DNA of 64,000 nucleotides from an uncultured Pseudomonadales bacterium (GTDB lineage: Bacteria; Pseudomonadota; Gammaproteobacteria; Pseudomonadales; Porticoccaceae): NCBI GenBank assembly GCA_943788895.1, contig CALSRZ010000001.1, positions 399,911 through 463,910 on the forward strand. Reading direction: 5' to 3'. The number at the start of each line of letters is the position of its first letter. Positions within the stretch are counted from its first letter, which is position 1. Below the pieces are notes generated by a model that made no database searches, had not been told where the DNA came from, and worked only from the letters and a program-made list of their open reading frames with translations. Positions 37,183 through 44,460 of this stretch are shown here, piece by piece. The position numbers and the translations under genes were made by a program.

Positions 37183-37611
37183 TTAAGGTTTAAACTTTTC
37201 GCTAAGATCGTGAAAGCTTAACGGATAGCCGCGTTCCTTGTAAAACTTGAAGTTGTCGCGCTTGGCCTGCTCGTATTCAGGCTGCTGGTAAATAATTTCC
37301 ATCACCCGTTCAAAGCGGCTAAACCAGGTGGGAATCTCGGCCTGCAGGTTGATTAATATGCTGTGGTGATCGGCGGGTTCGCTGTCGACAGTGATCGCTA
37401 CCGGCATCTGTTCAGCGCCAATACCGTGGGGCACAAAGGCACTGGCCTGAAAGTCCCAGAGCATTTTGTTGAGCGTTTCTGCAGTTTTATTATCGGCCAC
37501 CAGGCAGAGTACCTGCTGATTCATTTTCAGGGCTTTTTGGGCGAGCTGACAGACAAGTGCCAGGGCAACCTGAAGGTCGCCTGACAACTTGTAAAAAGAG
37601 ACATCGGTCAT
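37183..37611 (-). CDS. holC: DNA polymerase III subunit chi
   Basis: The 142-residue product starts MTDVSFYKLSGDLQVALALV and has the HolC pattern: CQLAQKALKMNQQVLCLVAD, ETLNKMLWDFQASAFVPHGIG, and the later PEYEQAKRDNFKFYKERGYPL. Chi links the clamp loader to single-stranded DNA-binding protein. A TTG codon directly before the ATG also extends the frame, but ATG after the pepA stop (TAATTGATG) is preferred. It sits directly behind pepA, as in E. coli and Pseudomonas. Confidence 0.93.
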   Translation of the reverse strand: MTDVSFYKLSGDLQVALALVCQLAQKALKMNQQVLCLVADNKTAETLNKMLWDFQASAFVPHGIGAEQMPVAITVDSEPADHHSILINLQAEIPTWFSRFERVMEIIYQQPEYEQAKRDNFKFYKERGYPLSFHDLSEKFKP

Positions 37612-37614
37612 CAA

Positions 37615-39087
37615 TTACCCCGCTTTACTCTTTACCGCTTTGCTACGCAGGTAATCCATCAGGATGGGTACCGGACGTCCAGTGGAGCCTTTCTGTGCGC
37701 CAGATACCCAGGCGGTGCCGGCAACATCCAGATGCGCCCATTTATATTTCTTGGTGAAGCGTCCCAGGAAACAGGCTGCGGTAATAGTGCCTGCCTGTGG
37801 GCCACCAATATTGGCGATATCGGCAAAGTTACTTTTCAGCAGACTGTCGTACTCTTCGTACATTGGCAGACGCCAGGCGCGGTCACCACTGCGCAGGCCA
37901 CTGCTGAGAAGATCTTCCGCCAGCTGGTCATCATTGGAGAGCAGGCCGGCCGTCTCCTTGCCCAGCGCGCCAATCACCGCACCGGTTAGGGTAGCAATAT
38001 CAATCACTGTATCTGGCTTAAAGCGTCCGACATAGGTCAGGGCATCACAGAGAATCAAGCGACCTTCAGCATCAGTATTTAAGACTTCAATAGTTTGGCC
38101 AGACATACTGGTCACCACATCACCGGGCTTGGTGGCTTGGCCATTCGGCATATTCTCGACTGCCGGAATAACACCGACCACATTGATTGGCAGTTGGTTT
38201 TCAATCAGTGCGTTGATCACGCCAATGACCGACGCGCCGCCGCACATATCGTATTTCATTTCATCCATGCCGCGGCCTGGCTTAAGGCTGATACCGCCAG
38301 AGTCAAAAGTGACTGCCTTGCCCACGAGTACCACTGGCTTAACCGAGGCTTTAGCGCCCTGATACTTAATAACAATTAATTTGCCTGGCTGGTCTGAGCC
38401 TGCGCTTACGGATAGCAGAGAACCCATTTTCAGCTTTTTCATATCAGCTTCGCTAAGTATGCTGGTGGTAACTTTAGTCTGGCCTTTGGCAAGTGCCTTG
38501 GCCTGACTGGCTAGATAGCTGGGTGTACAGATATTGGCCGGCAGATTGCCCAGTTGGCGAGCTGCATTCATACCATTGCCCACTGCTGAACCGTAACCCA
38601 GACCCTTTTTGGCGGCTGCGAGGCTGCCTTTTTTACCTGTCCAGTAAGTCAAAGTTTTTAATTTTTGTGGCTTGGCTTTTTTACCGTTGCTGTATTTGTA
38701 GCCAGCAGCCTGAATACTGCGGGCGATAATGCCAGCTTCCCATTCGGTATCTTCCGAGAGGCCTTCGCCAACCCAAACAGCTTTAGCACTTGGGGTCTTT
38801 TTAAGCGCAGAGGCTCCGGCTCTGATAACCTTAATAAACTGTTGATTGGTTGCAGCGCCCTCGGTGCCGAGCAAAATAATACGCTTGCCTTTGGCGCCGG
38901 GAATATGCATAACCAACGTCTCTGCTTTCTTACCGCTAAAGTCGCCAGCCTTAATTAGCGAGGAGATCGCGCCATCTAAAGATTTATCCAGTGCTTCAGC
39001 ACTGTCTTTTAGTTGTGGCCCGGTCGGTAGAATGAGAGAATCTGCTTTTATATTTAACAGCTGTGCGGAAGATGCAGTAAAATCCAT
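37615..39087 (-). CDS. pepA: Cytosol aminopeptidase PepA (M17)
   Basis: The 490-residue protein has the M17 metal-binding and catalytic motifs VTFDSGGISLKPGRGMDEMKYD and NTDAEGRLILCDALTY, with the preceding VVLVGKAV. The family is a hexameric leucyl aminopeptidase using two divalent metal ions, and PepA also binds DNA in E. coli as an accessory factor for resolution of plasmid dimers. Length is normal (about 500). It is first in the minus-strand pepA-holC-valS-rep series and is divergent from lptF, a widely conserved arrangement, so the 116-base gap 39088-39203 must hold promoters for both. Confidence 0.96.
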   Translation of the reverse strand: MDFTASSAQLLNIKADSLILPTGPQLKDSAEALDKSLDGAISSLIKAGDFSGKKAETLVMHIPGAKGKRIILLGTEGAATNQQFIKVIRAGASALKKTPSAKAVWVGEGLSEDTEWEAGIIARSIQAAGYKYSNGKKAKPQKLKTLTYWTGKKGSLAAAKKGLGYGSAVGNGMNAARQLGNLPANICTPSYLASQAKALAKGQTKVTTSILSEADMKKLKMGSLLSVSAGSDQPGKLIVIKYQGAKASVKPVVLVGKAVTFDSGGISLKPGRGMDEMKYDMCGGASVIGVINALIENQLPINVVGVIPAVENMPNGQATKPGDVVTSMSGQTIEVLNTDAEGRLILCDALTYVGRFKPDTVIDIATLTGAVIGALGKETAGLLSNDDQLAEDLLSSGLRSGDRAWRLPMYEEYDSLLKSNFADIANIGGPQAGTITAACFLGRFTKKYKWAHLDVAGTAWVSGAQKGSTGRPVPILMDYLRSKAVKSKAG

Positions 39088-39203
39088 GTTTGCTCCGTTA
39101 TCGTCGTTTTTTTGGGAAAAGTATTTAAATTAAATGCTTACTTGATAAAGAGGGACGATAGCATAATTTGCGCCATAACACCCAAGGGCTGAAACCTTTA
39201 ACT

Positions 39204-40355
39204 GTGATTATTTTTCGTTATCTATGCCGTGAAATTCTCTCCGCCACGACCGCTGTCTGTGTGATTCTGCTGTTGGTTCTGATGAGTGGCCGCTTTGTAA
39301 AATATTTGGCCAAGGCGGTAACCGGTGATATGGAGTCCGGGGCTATTTTTGCCATGATCGGCTACCGCATTCCCGGCTTTCTCGAGCTGACCTTACCCCT
39401 GGCATTTTTTCTCGCTGTTCTGCTCTCCTTTGGCCGCCTGCATATTCAAAATGAGATGAGTGTTCTCAAAGCCTGCGGTGTCTCTGAAAAGCGACTGACT
39501 GGCTACACTCTTGTGCTGGCACTGTTTTTTGCGGCGATCACCGGCTGGTTGAGTTTGTCGGTAGCGCCCTCAGGTATGGCCAAGGCTGAGGCCCTGGTTA
39601 AAGCGGAAAAACAGCGCAGTGAGCTGGATAAGCTGATGCCGAAAAAGTTTTACTCCCTGTCAGGTGGCAAGGGCGTCACCTATGCTGAAGGGGTGACCGA
39701 AGATCGTGAGCTGGACGAAGTGTTCTTGGCCATGACTGTCGGCAGCGAAGAAAACTCAGACCGCAGTCTGGTGTTGGTATTGGCGGAAAAGGGTCGGCAA
39801 AAGCAGGCTGAGGCCAGTGCTAAGGCAGGTGCTGAGAAGGGTGAGGATGGAAGTACCGAGCGCTACCTGGTGTTGGATAAAGGCTATCGTGTCGAGGGAA
39901 TCCCCGGTCAGCACGACTACCAGATCACCTACTTTGAAGAATATGGCTCACGCCTTGAGAATAGCAAGCCACTGGATACTGCGCCCAAGACTGATGCTGT
40001 GACCACTCGGGCTCTATTGAGTTCTGATGATCCGGAATTGCAGGCGACGCTGCAGTGGCGTCTGTCTATTCCGCTGCTGGTTATCGTTGTTACCTTATTG
40101 GCAGTGCCTCTGAGCCGGACCAATAATCGTCAGGGTCGTTTTGGTAAATTACTGCCGGCAATTGTCCTGTACTTTACCTACCTGGTCTCTCTAAATGCTA
40201 TGCGCGGTGCCATTGAATCCGGTTCGGTGCCGGTCTCGGTAACCATGTTGCCGGTGCATTTTGTCTATCTGAGCTTGGCCATTGTGCTGCTTAGGTCCGG
40301 CCGTCCGAAAAAACCGAGAGGCCAGACGCCGACAGCCGATGGAGTGCAAGCCTAA
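39204..40355 (+). CDS. lptF: LPS export permease LptF
   Basis: I prefer the GTG at 39204, giving VIIFRYLCREILSATTAVCV, because E. coli LptF starts in the same place; a TTG at 39168 would add 12 residues. The roughly 384-residue protein has paired N-terminal helices (about 15-35 and 55-80), a periplasmic beta-jellyroll domain, and further helices near the C-terminus including IPLLVIVVTLLAVPLS. With LptG and the ATPase LptB2 it extracts lipopolysaccharide from the inner membrane. A lysine/glutamate-rich, poorly conserved insert (residues about 200-225, AEASAKAGAEKGEDGS) sits in the periplasmic domain. The stop overlaps the lptG start by one base. Confidence 0.94.
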   Translation: MIIFRYLCREILSATTAVCVILLLVLMSGRFVKYLAKAVTGDMESGAIFAMIGYRIPGFLELTLPLAFFLAVLLSFGRLHIQNEMSVLKACGVSEKRLTGYTLVLALFFAAITGWLSLSVAPSGMAKAEALVKAEKQRSELDKLMPKKFYSLSGGKGVTYAEGVTEDRELDEVFLAMTVGSEENSDRSLVLVLAEKGRQKQAEASAKAGAEKGEDGSTERYLVLDKGYRVEGIPGQHDYQITYFEEYGSRLENSKPLDTAPKTDAVTTRALLSSDDPELQATLQWRLSIPLLVIVVTLLAVPLSRTNNRQGRFGKLLPAIVLYFTYLVSLNAMRGAIESGSVPVSVTMLPVHFVYLSLAIVLLRSGRPKKPRGQTPTADGVQA

Positions 40356-41422
40356 TGGGAAAACTATCACGCCATGTTGGCAAGACTATCTTTGGATCAA
40401 TTGCCGTTGCGCTATTGGTTTTGGTAGGGCTGGATTCGGTAGGGGCGATTATTGATGAGACCGCGGATATCTCCCGCAATTATCATTTTGCCGATGTGCT
40501 GATCTATGTCGCCACTCTGATGCCCTCGAGAATCTATGAATATATGCCCTTTGCCTCGCTGATTGGCTGTCTGATTGGCCTTGGTTTACTGGCGACCAAT
40601 AGCGAAGTGATTGTTATGCGCGCCGCTGGTGTCTCGCCACTGCGTATTGTTGGCTTTGTTCTCCAACCGGTGATGCTGTTTATTATGTTGTCGATGGTTA
40701 TTGGCGAGTATTTCTCACCCTATCTGGATCAGCTGGCCGAGGGTCGCCGCGATTACCTGCTAAAAGGCGAGTCTGCTCAGGACTCCACTTCTGGAGCCTG
40801 GAATCGCGAAGGCAATGAGTTTATGCACTTTAATGCGGTGTTCCCCGGCGGTGTTGCCTACGGGGTGACGCGCTATCGCTTTAATGACGATCGGCAAATT
40901 GAAGAGGCGAGCTTTTCTTCGCGGGCGACATTTAATGCCAGCGAGAATTACTGGATGGAAGAAAATGTCTCGGTAACGCGATTTTTAGACAATAGCACCG
41001 AGACTGAAAAACTGATCACCAGACGCTGGGACTCGGAGTTAACGCCGGGGGTGCTGTCGTTAAATATACTGCCAGCAGATTCGCTGTCGATTAAGAGCCT
41101 CTTTAACTATATTCATTTTCTGAGACTACAAAATACCGATACTGCGGGCTATGAGGTGGCATTTTGGCGCAAGGTTTTACAGCCGCTGATTATCCTCGGT
41201 TTGGTTTTAATCGGTATCTCATTTGTATTTGGCCCACTGCGTGATTCCACTATGGGGTTCCGTATCTTTATCGGTGTGGTTATAGGTATCAGCTTTAGAA
41301 TTCTTCAGGATATGCTTGGCCCGCTGAGTGTTGTATTTGAATTTCCGCCCCTGATGGCGGTGTTGGCGCCGGTGCTGTTTTGTGTTGGGGTGGGAATGTA
41401 TCTGCTCAGGCGCAGCGGCTAG
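40355..41422 (+). CDS. lptG: LPS export permease LptG
   Basis: The 355-residue partner of LptF: N-terminal membrane helices with GKTIFGSIAVALLVLVGLD and LIGCLIGLGLLATNSEVIVMRAAG, a periplasmic domain, and C-terminal helices including VLQPLIILGLVLIGISFVFGPL. The sequence ATNSEVIVMRAAGVSPLRI is the coupling-helix region that contacts LptB. Together with LptF it forms the heart of the LptB2FG transporter. It is followed by a strong hairpin terminator at 41454-41481. Confidence 0.95.
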   Translation: MGKLSRHVGKTIFGSIAVALLVLVGLDSVGAIIDETADISRNYHFADVLIYVATLMPSRIYEYMPFASLIGCLIGLGLLATNSEVIVMRAAGVSPLRIVGFVLQPVMLFIMLSMVIGEYFSPYLDQLAEGRRDYLLKGESAQDSTSGAWNREGNEFMHFNAVFPGGVAYGVTRYRFNDDRQIEEASFSSRATFNASENYWMEENVSVTRFLDNSTETEKLITRRWDSELTPGVLSLNILPADSLSIKSLFNYIHFLRLQNTDTAGYEVAFWRKVLQPLIILGLVLIGISFVFGPLRDSTMGFRIFIGVVIGISFRILQDMLGPLSVVFEFPPLMAVLAPVLFCVGVGMYLLRRSG

Positions 41423-41453
41423 CCAATACAGAAAGAAAATCCGTTAAAAAATC

Positions 41454-41481
41454 GGCCGGGCATTTCTGCCCGGCCTTTTTT
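41454..41481 (+). terminator. Rho-independent terminator after lptG
   Basis: Stem GGCCGGGCA with TGCCCGGCC around a four-base loop, followed by TTTTTT. It lies 31 bases after lptG. The hairpin and the following 40 bases recur almost unchanged at 44375-44443 (see the paired repeat entries). Confidence 0.93.
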
Positions 41482-41523
41482 GTTTGTTGCCCGACCTGTT
41501 AAGAACTTCGAACAACTAACAAA
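41455..41523 (+). repeat. Terminator-containing direct repeat, copy 1
   Basis: From GCCGGGCAT through the T-run, TTTG, ACCTGTTAAGAA and ACAACTA-CAAA this stretch of about 69 bases matches 44375-44443 with roughly ten differences by eye. The hairpin loop differs (TTTC against AAA). The two copies lie in the same orientation and bracket the oxygenase/FAD oxidoreductase gene pair, about 2.9 kb apart. Confidence 0.8.
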
Positions 41524-41805
41524 ACTGTTAGCTGATGTAGATTGTTTTATTTTTTTAATCTTTATATAAAGGGTAGATATAAAAAATGCCTATATCCAGT
41601 GGCGTATAGAGAAATTGTTATACTCTGGGGTCAGGTAAGTGCTTTTGCGATTAAATCAGATGGTTGATGAGCCTAAATAACCCTGCAGTCGTATGCTTAA
41701 GCATATTATTAAAACATCTAAGCCAAGCACGAAATTTATTGTCCAGAGTATTTTTGGCAGTTAGAATTGCGAGCTTTTTTGAATTCAGACTCAAGAGAAA
41801 GATTA
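41524..41805. other. AT-rich intergenic stretch upstream of the oxygenase gene
   Basis: No gene is visible. The stretch is more A/T-rich than its surroundings and contains a small inverted repeat CTAACAAAACTGTTAG at its left edge, a palindrome ATGCTTAAGCAT near 41695, and a TTGTTATACT segment near 41617 that could be a -10 region. AGAGAAAG just before 41806 is a weak ribosome binding site for the oxygenase. Confidence 0.5.
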
Positions 41806-42873
41806 ATGACTGCCAATATAGCTGAAGCGTTTGCACCACTGCCAAATATCATTGAACCCAAATGGTGGACTGGCACGCCTGCAATTTCCCCGGGATTATT
41901 TGTTATCGATGGTAATGAGTATCGTGTGAGCGGTGAACCTCTGGTCGCCAGTGATGCGCTGGCTGAGCATATGCAGCGCGTGTATGACGCTATTGGCCTG
42001 GTTCACGTGATCAACACGGGTTTGGACGATCTGCAATCCATGCGTCTAATCGCCACTCTGGTGCTAAAGAAAGAGCGTAAGTATGAAGGTGGAGCAAATC
42101 CGCGTAAGACTATCGAAAAGAATGTCTACGAAGTCGGCGCACCCCTAAATGCTTGGCTGCACTACCATCATGAGATGGCCTATATCGGCTCGAGTACTAA
42201 AATGGTCAGTTTTATGGCCCACAAGATGCCCAGCGAAGGCGGTGCTACATTTGTTTCAGATAACTGCGCTGCAACCGATGCGCTGATGGCCACTGAGTTC
42301 GGCCAGAAATTAAAAAGGCTGGGTCTTTGTTACCACCGCAACCTCTCCGATAGAGATGCCTTTAAGGGCCGTCTGGATATAGGTGTCTACAACCATTGGC
42401 AGCAATCTATGCTCACGGAAGATCCGGATCAGGCTATCGCCGAAGCGCGCAGCCGCGGTCTGGAAGCTGAATGGGGTGAGGATAGACTGCTTAAGACTCG
42501 CTACTATATTTCAGCGTTTGAGTATTTCCCGCATCTTGATCGCAATCTTCTCTATGCCAGCCTGGCTGATGACGGCATGTGGTTTGATACCTGGCCGCTG
42601 GTTCAGCATCTGTCTGCAGATGAGCGCCCGCTAAAGCTGACTTTTGGTGATGGCACAGAGATGACATTGGAAGAGAAGCGGCTGTTTCTGAAAATCTATG
42701 ATGACTACGGTATCCCTATCAATTGGCAAGTCGGTGATGTGGCATTGATCTGTAACTATAGATTTGCCCATGGCCGTCCTGCTGTGCATCTGCAGGAAGG
42801 CGAAGAGCGCGAGTTGGGCGTTTTGATCGGTGAGTCTTTTGATAGACTCCAAGCCCGTGAAGACAAATGGTAG
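41806..42873 (+). CDS. TauD/TfdA-family Fe(II)/2-oxoglutarate-dependent oxygenase
   Basis: Starting at ATG 41806 (an earlier in-frame TTG adds 13 unlikely residues) the product has 355 residues. HYHHEMAYIG gives the iron-binding His-x-Glu pair of the HHEMA subgroup of TauD-like oxygenases (as in the plant clavaminate-synthase-like proteins), and NYRFAHGRPAVHL gives the distal histidine and the arginine that binds 2-oxoglutarate. Such enzymes hydroxylate or otherwise oxidise a small substrate and release succinate and CO2. The substrate is unknown. An FAD oxidoreductase of the D-2-hydroxy acid type follows after 73 bases, so the pair may work on one compound, for example a hydroxy acid. The pair is flanked by matching repeats. 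Confidence 0.82.
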   Translation: MTANIAEAFAPLPNIIEPKWWTGTPAISPGLFVIDGNEYRVSGEPLVASDALAEHMQRVYDAIGLVHVINTGLDDLQSMRLIATLVLKKERKYEGGANPRKTIEKNVYEVGAPLNAWLHYHHEMAYIGSSTKMVSFMAHKMPSEGGATFVSDNCAATDALMATEFGQKLKRLGLCYHRNLSDRDAFKGRLDIGVYNHWQQSMLTEDPDQAIAEARSRGLEAEWGEDRLLKTRYYISAFEYFPHLDRNLLYASLADDGMWFDTWPLVQHLSADERPLKLTFGDGTEMTLEEKRLFLKIYDDYGIPINWQVGDVALICNYRFAHGRPAVHLQEGEERELGVLIGESFDRLQAREDKW

Positions 42874-42903
42874 ACACGAAGCCAGATGGTATAAAAGAGG
42901 TCT

Positions 42904-42935
42904 TGTCAGTTACACTGCAAATCTTGTAACTGACA
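42904..42935. promoter_or_regulatory. Perfect 10-bp inverted repeat between oxygenase and FAD oxidoreductase genes
   Basis: TGTCAGTTAC at 42904-42913 is mirrored exactly by GTAACTGACA at 42926-42935 with a 12-base spacer. It starts 31 bases after the oxygenase stop and ends 11 bases before the FAD oxidoreductase ATG, where a repressor site or an RNA hairpin that hides the start would act. No T-run follows, so a terminator is unlikely. A GntR-type operator is one guess; nothing else supports a specific regulator. Confidence 0.55.
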
Positions 42936-42946
42936 GATCAACTGCA

Positions 42947-44323
42947 ATGGACAACCTAATCACCCGGCTTTCAGCGCTGCTAGACCCATCGTCACTGCTT
43001 CTTGGCGACGATATCAGCGAAAAATATCATGCCGACTGGAGTGGAGTAGATCCCTGTCAGCCAGCGGCACTGCTCAAGCCAAAAAACACTCAACAGCTCT
43101 CTGAAATCATGGCCCTTTGCCATGAATACGCCCAGCCTGTGGTTGTTCAGGGTGGTCTGACCGGATTATCCGGTGGCGCCACACCACAAGCCGGCGAATT
43201 CGCCATTTCATTAGAGCGCATGCAGGGCATCGAAGAGATTGATACCACTGCCATGACCATTACCGCCCAGGCCGGCACACCACTTCAGGTACTGCAAGAC
43301 ACCGCTGCCGAGCATGATCTATTTATGCCTCTTGATCTCGGCGCTCGCGGCAGCTGCAATATCGGCGGCAATGTAGCGACCAATGCCGGCGGCACTGAAG
43401 TTCTCCGCTACGGTATGACCCGCTCCCTAGTGTTGGGCCTTGAAGCTGTAATGGCCGATGGCACAGTGATTAGCGCCATGAATAAAATGGTAAAAAATAA
43501 CTCCGGCTATGACCTCAAACATCTATTTATTGGTTCGGAAGGCACTCTGGGTATTGTTACCAGAGTGGTGGTGCAGTTGCAGCCAAAGTTGCGCAGCTGC
43601 CACACCGCACTCTGTACGCTAGAGGATTATGATTCTGTCACCCAGCTGCTGGGTGAGCTTAAGCGCAGTCTCGGGGCAGGGCTTACTGGTTTCGAATTAA
43701 TGTGGGACAACTACCTGGATAAAGTTTTAGAGGTAGTCCCTGATCTGCAAAACCCCTTTGCCGAGTCGCACCCTTTCTATCTGTTGTTAGAGTATAAAGA
43801 CAGTGATGAGGTTGCCGGAGCAGAGCGCTTTGAAAGTGCACTGTTCTCCCATCTTGAAGCAGGCTTAATTACCGATGCGGTAATTGCCCAGTCCCATAAA
43901 GACGCAGAGCGATTCTGGCAAATACGCGATGGTATCGGCGAATTACTTCAGGTGTTGGGCCCGGTATCCAATCAGGATGTGAGTCTGTCATTGACTCAGT
44001 TGGGGAAGTTTACTGAAGATTTGGAATCTCGTCTAAAAGCTAAATATGCCGATATGGATGTGTTGATGTTTGGCCATATTGGCGACAACAATTTGCATGT
44101 GGTGGCCTACACAGGCCGCGCAGAAGATAAGCCGCTTATCAATACAGATATTATGCTGATGATTGGCGAGTATGCCGGTGCGATTACTGCTGAGCACGGT
44201 GTGGGAGTTAATAAGAGAGACTTCCTCGACCAGTCGAGAAGCCCTGAGGAAATCGCCCTGATGAGAACCCTGAAACATGCCATGGATCCCAAAGGTGTTC
44301 TCAATCCGGGGCGGGTGATCTAG
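42947..44323 (+). CDS. FAD-linked oxidase of the D-lactate/D-2-hydroxyglutarate dehydrogenase family
   Basis: I start at ATG 42947; a longer frame from 42830 overlaps the oxygenase gene and adds no family sequence. The 458-residue protein has the VAO-type FAD domain: PVVVQGGLTGLSGGATPQ, GARGSCNIGGNVATNAGG and IGSEGTLGIVTRVVV, and the C-terminal cap with MFGHIGDNNLHVVAY and AEHGVGVNKRDFL, which hold the metal/substrate histidines of D-2-hydroxyglutarate and D-lactate dehydrogenases. It probably oxidises a D-2-hydroxy acid in the cytoplasm. The exact substrate is not readable. It ends before a hairpin terminator at 44374. Confidence 0.88.
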   Translation: MDNLITRLSALLDPSSLLLGDDISEKYHADWSGVDPCQPAALLKPKNTQQLSEIMALCHEYAQPVVVQGGLTGLSGGATPQAGEFAISLERMQGIEEIDTTAMTITAQAGTPLQVLQDTAAEHDLFMPLDLGARGSCNIGGNVATNAGGTEVLRYGMTRSLVLGLEAVMADGTVISAMNKMVKNNSGYDLKHLFIGSEGTLGIVTRVVVQLQPKLRSCHTALCTLEDYDSVTQLLGELKRSLGAGLTGFELMWDNYLDKVLEVVPDLQNPFAESHPFYLLLEYKDSDEVAGAERFESALFSHLEAGLITDAVIAQSHKDAERFWQIRDGIGELLQVLGPVSNQDVSLSLTQLGKFTEDLESRLKAKYADMDVLMFGHIGDNNLHVVAYTGRAEDKPLINTDIMLMIGEYAGAITAEHGVGVNKRDFLDQSRSPEEIALMRTLKHAMDPKGVLNPGRVI

Positions 44324-44373
44324 GTACCTAATCGACCGCGATCAGCTAAAGAATAATACGGCTGATAAAAGTA

Positions 44374-44400
44374 AGCCGGGCATAAATGCCCGGCTTTTTT
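44374..44400. terminator. Terminator between the convergent FAD oxidoreductase and TonB receptor genes
   Basis: AGCCGGGCAT and ATGCCCGGCT form a perfect ten-base-pair stem around AA, followed on the plus strand by TTTTTTG. It lies 50 bases after the oxidoreductase stop and 60 bases from the TonB receptor stop on the other strand. It ends plus-strand transcripts; the minus strand lacks a comparable T-run. Confidence 0.9.
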
Positions 44401-44443
44401 GTTTGCTGTCCTACCTGTTAAGAATTTTGGACAACTAGCAAAT
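44375..44443 (+). repeat. Terminator-containing direct repeat, copy 2
   Basis: Near-copy of 41455-41523 in the same orientation: hairpin, T-run, TTTG, ACCTGTTAAGAA and ACAACTAGCAAA are shared. Repeats outside the hairpin argue against chance similarity of two terminators. They may mark the ends of a cassette or a duplication that arose by recombination. Confidence 0.8.
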
Positions 44444-44460
44444 CGAAATTCGCCAATGAT

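Noticed and set aside
42904..42935. Terminator after the oxygenase gene
   Set aside because: The stem is A/T-rich, the loop is 12 bases and no T-run follows.
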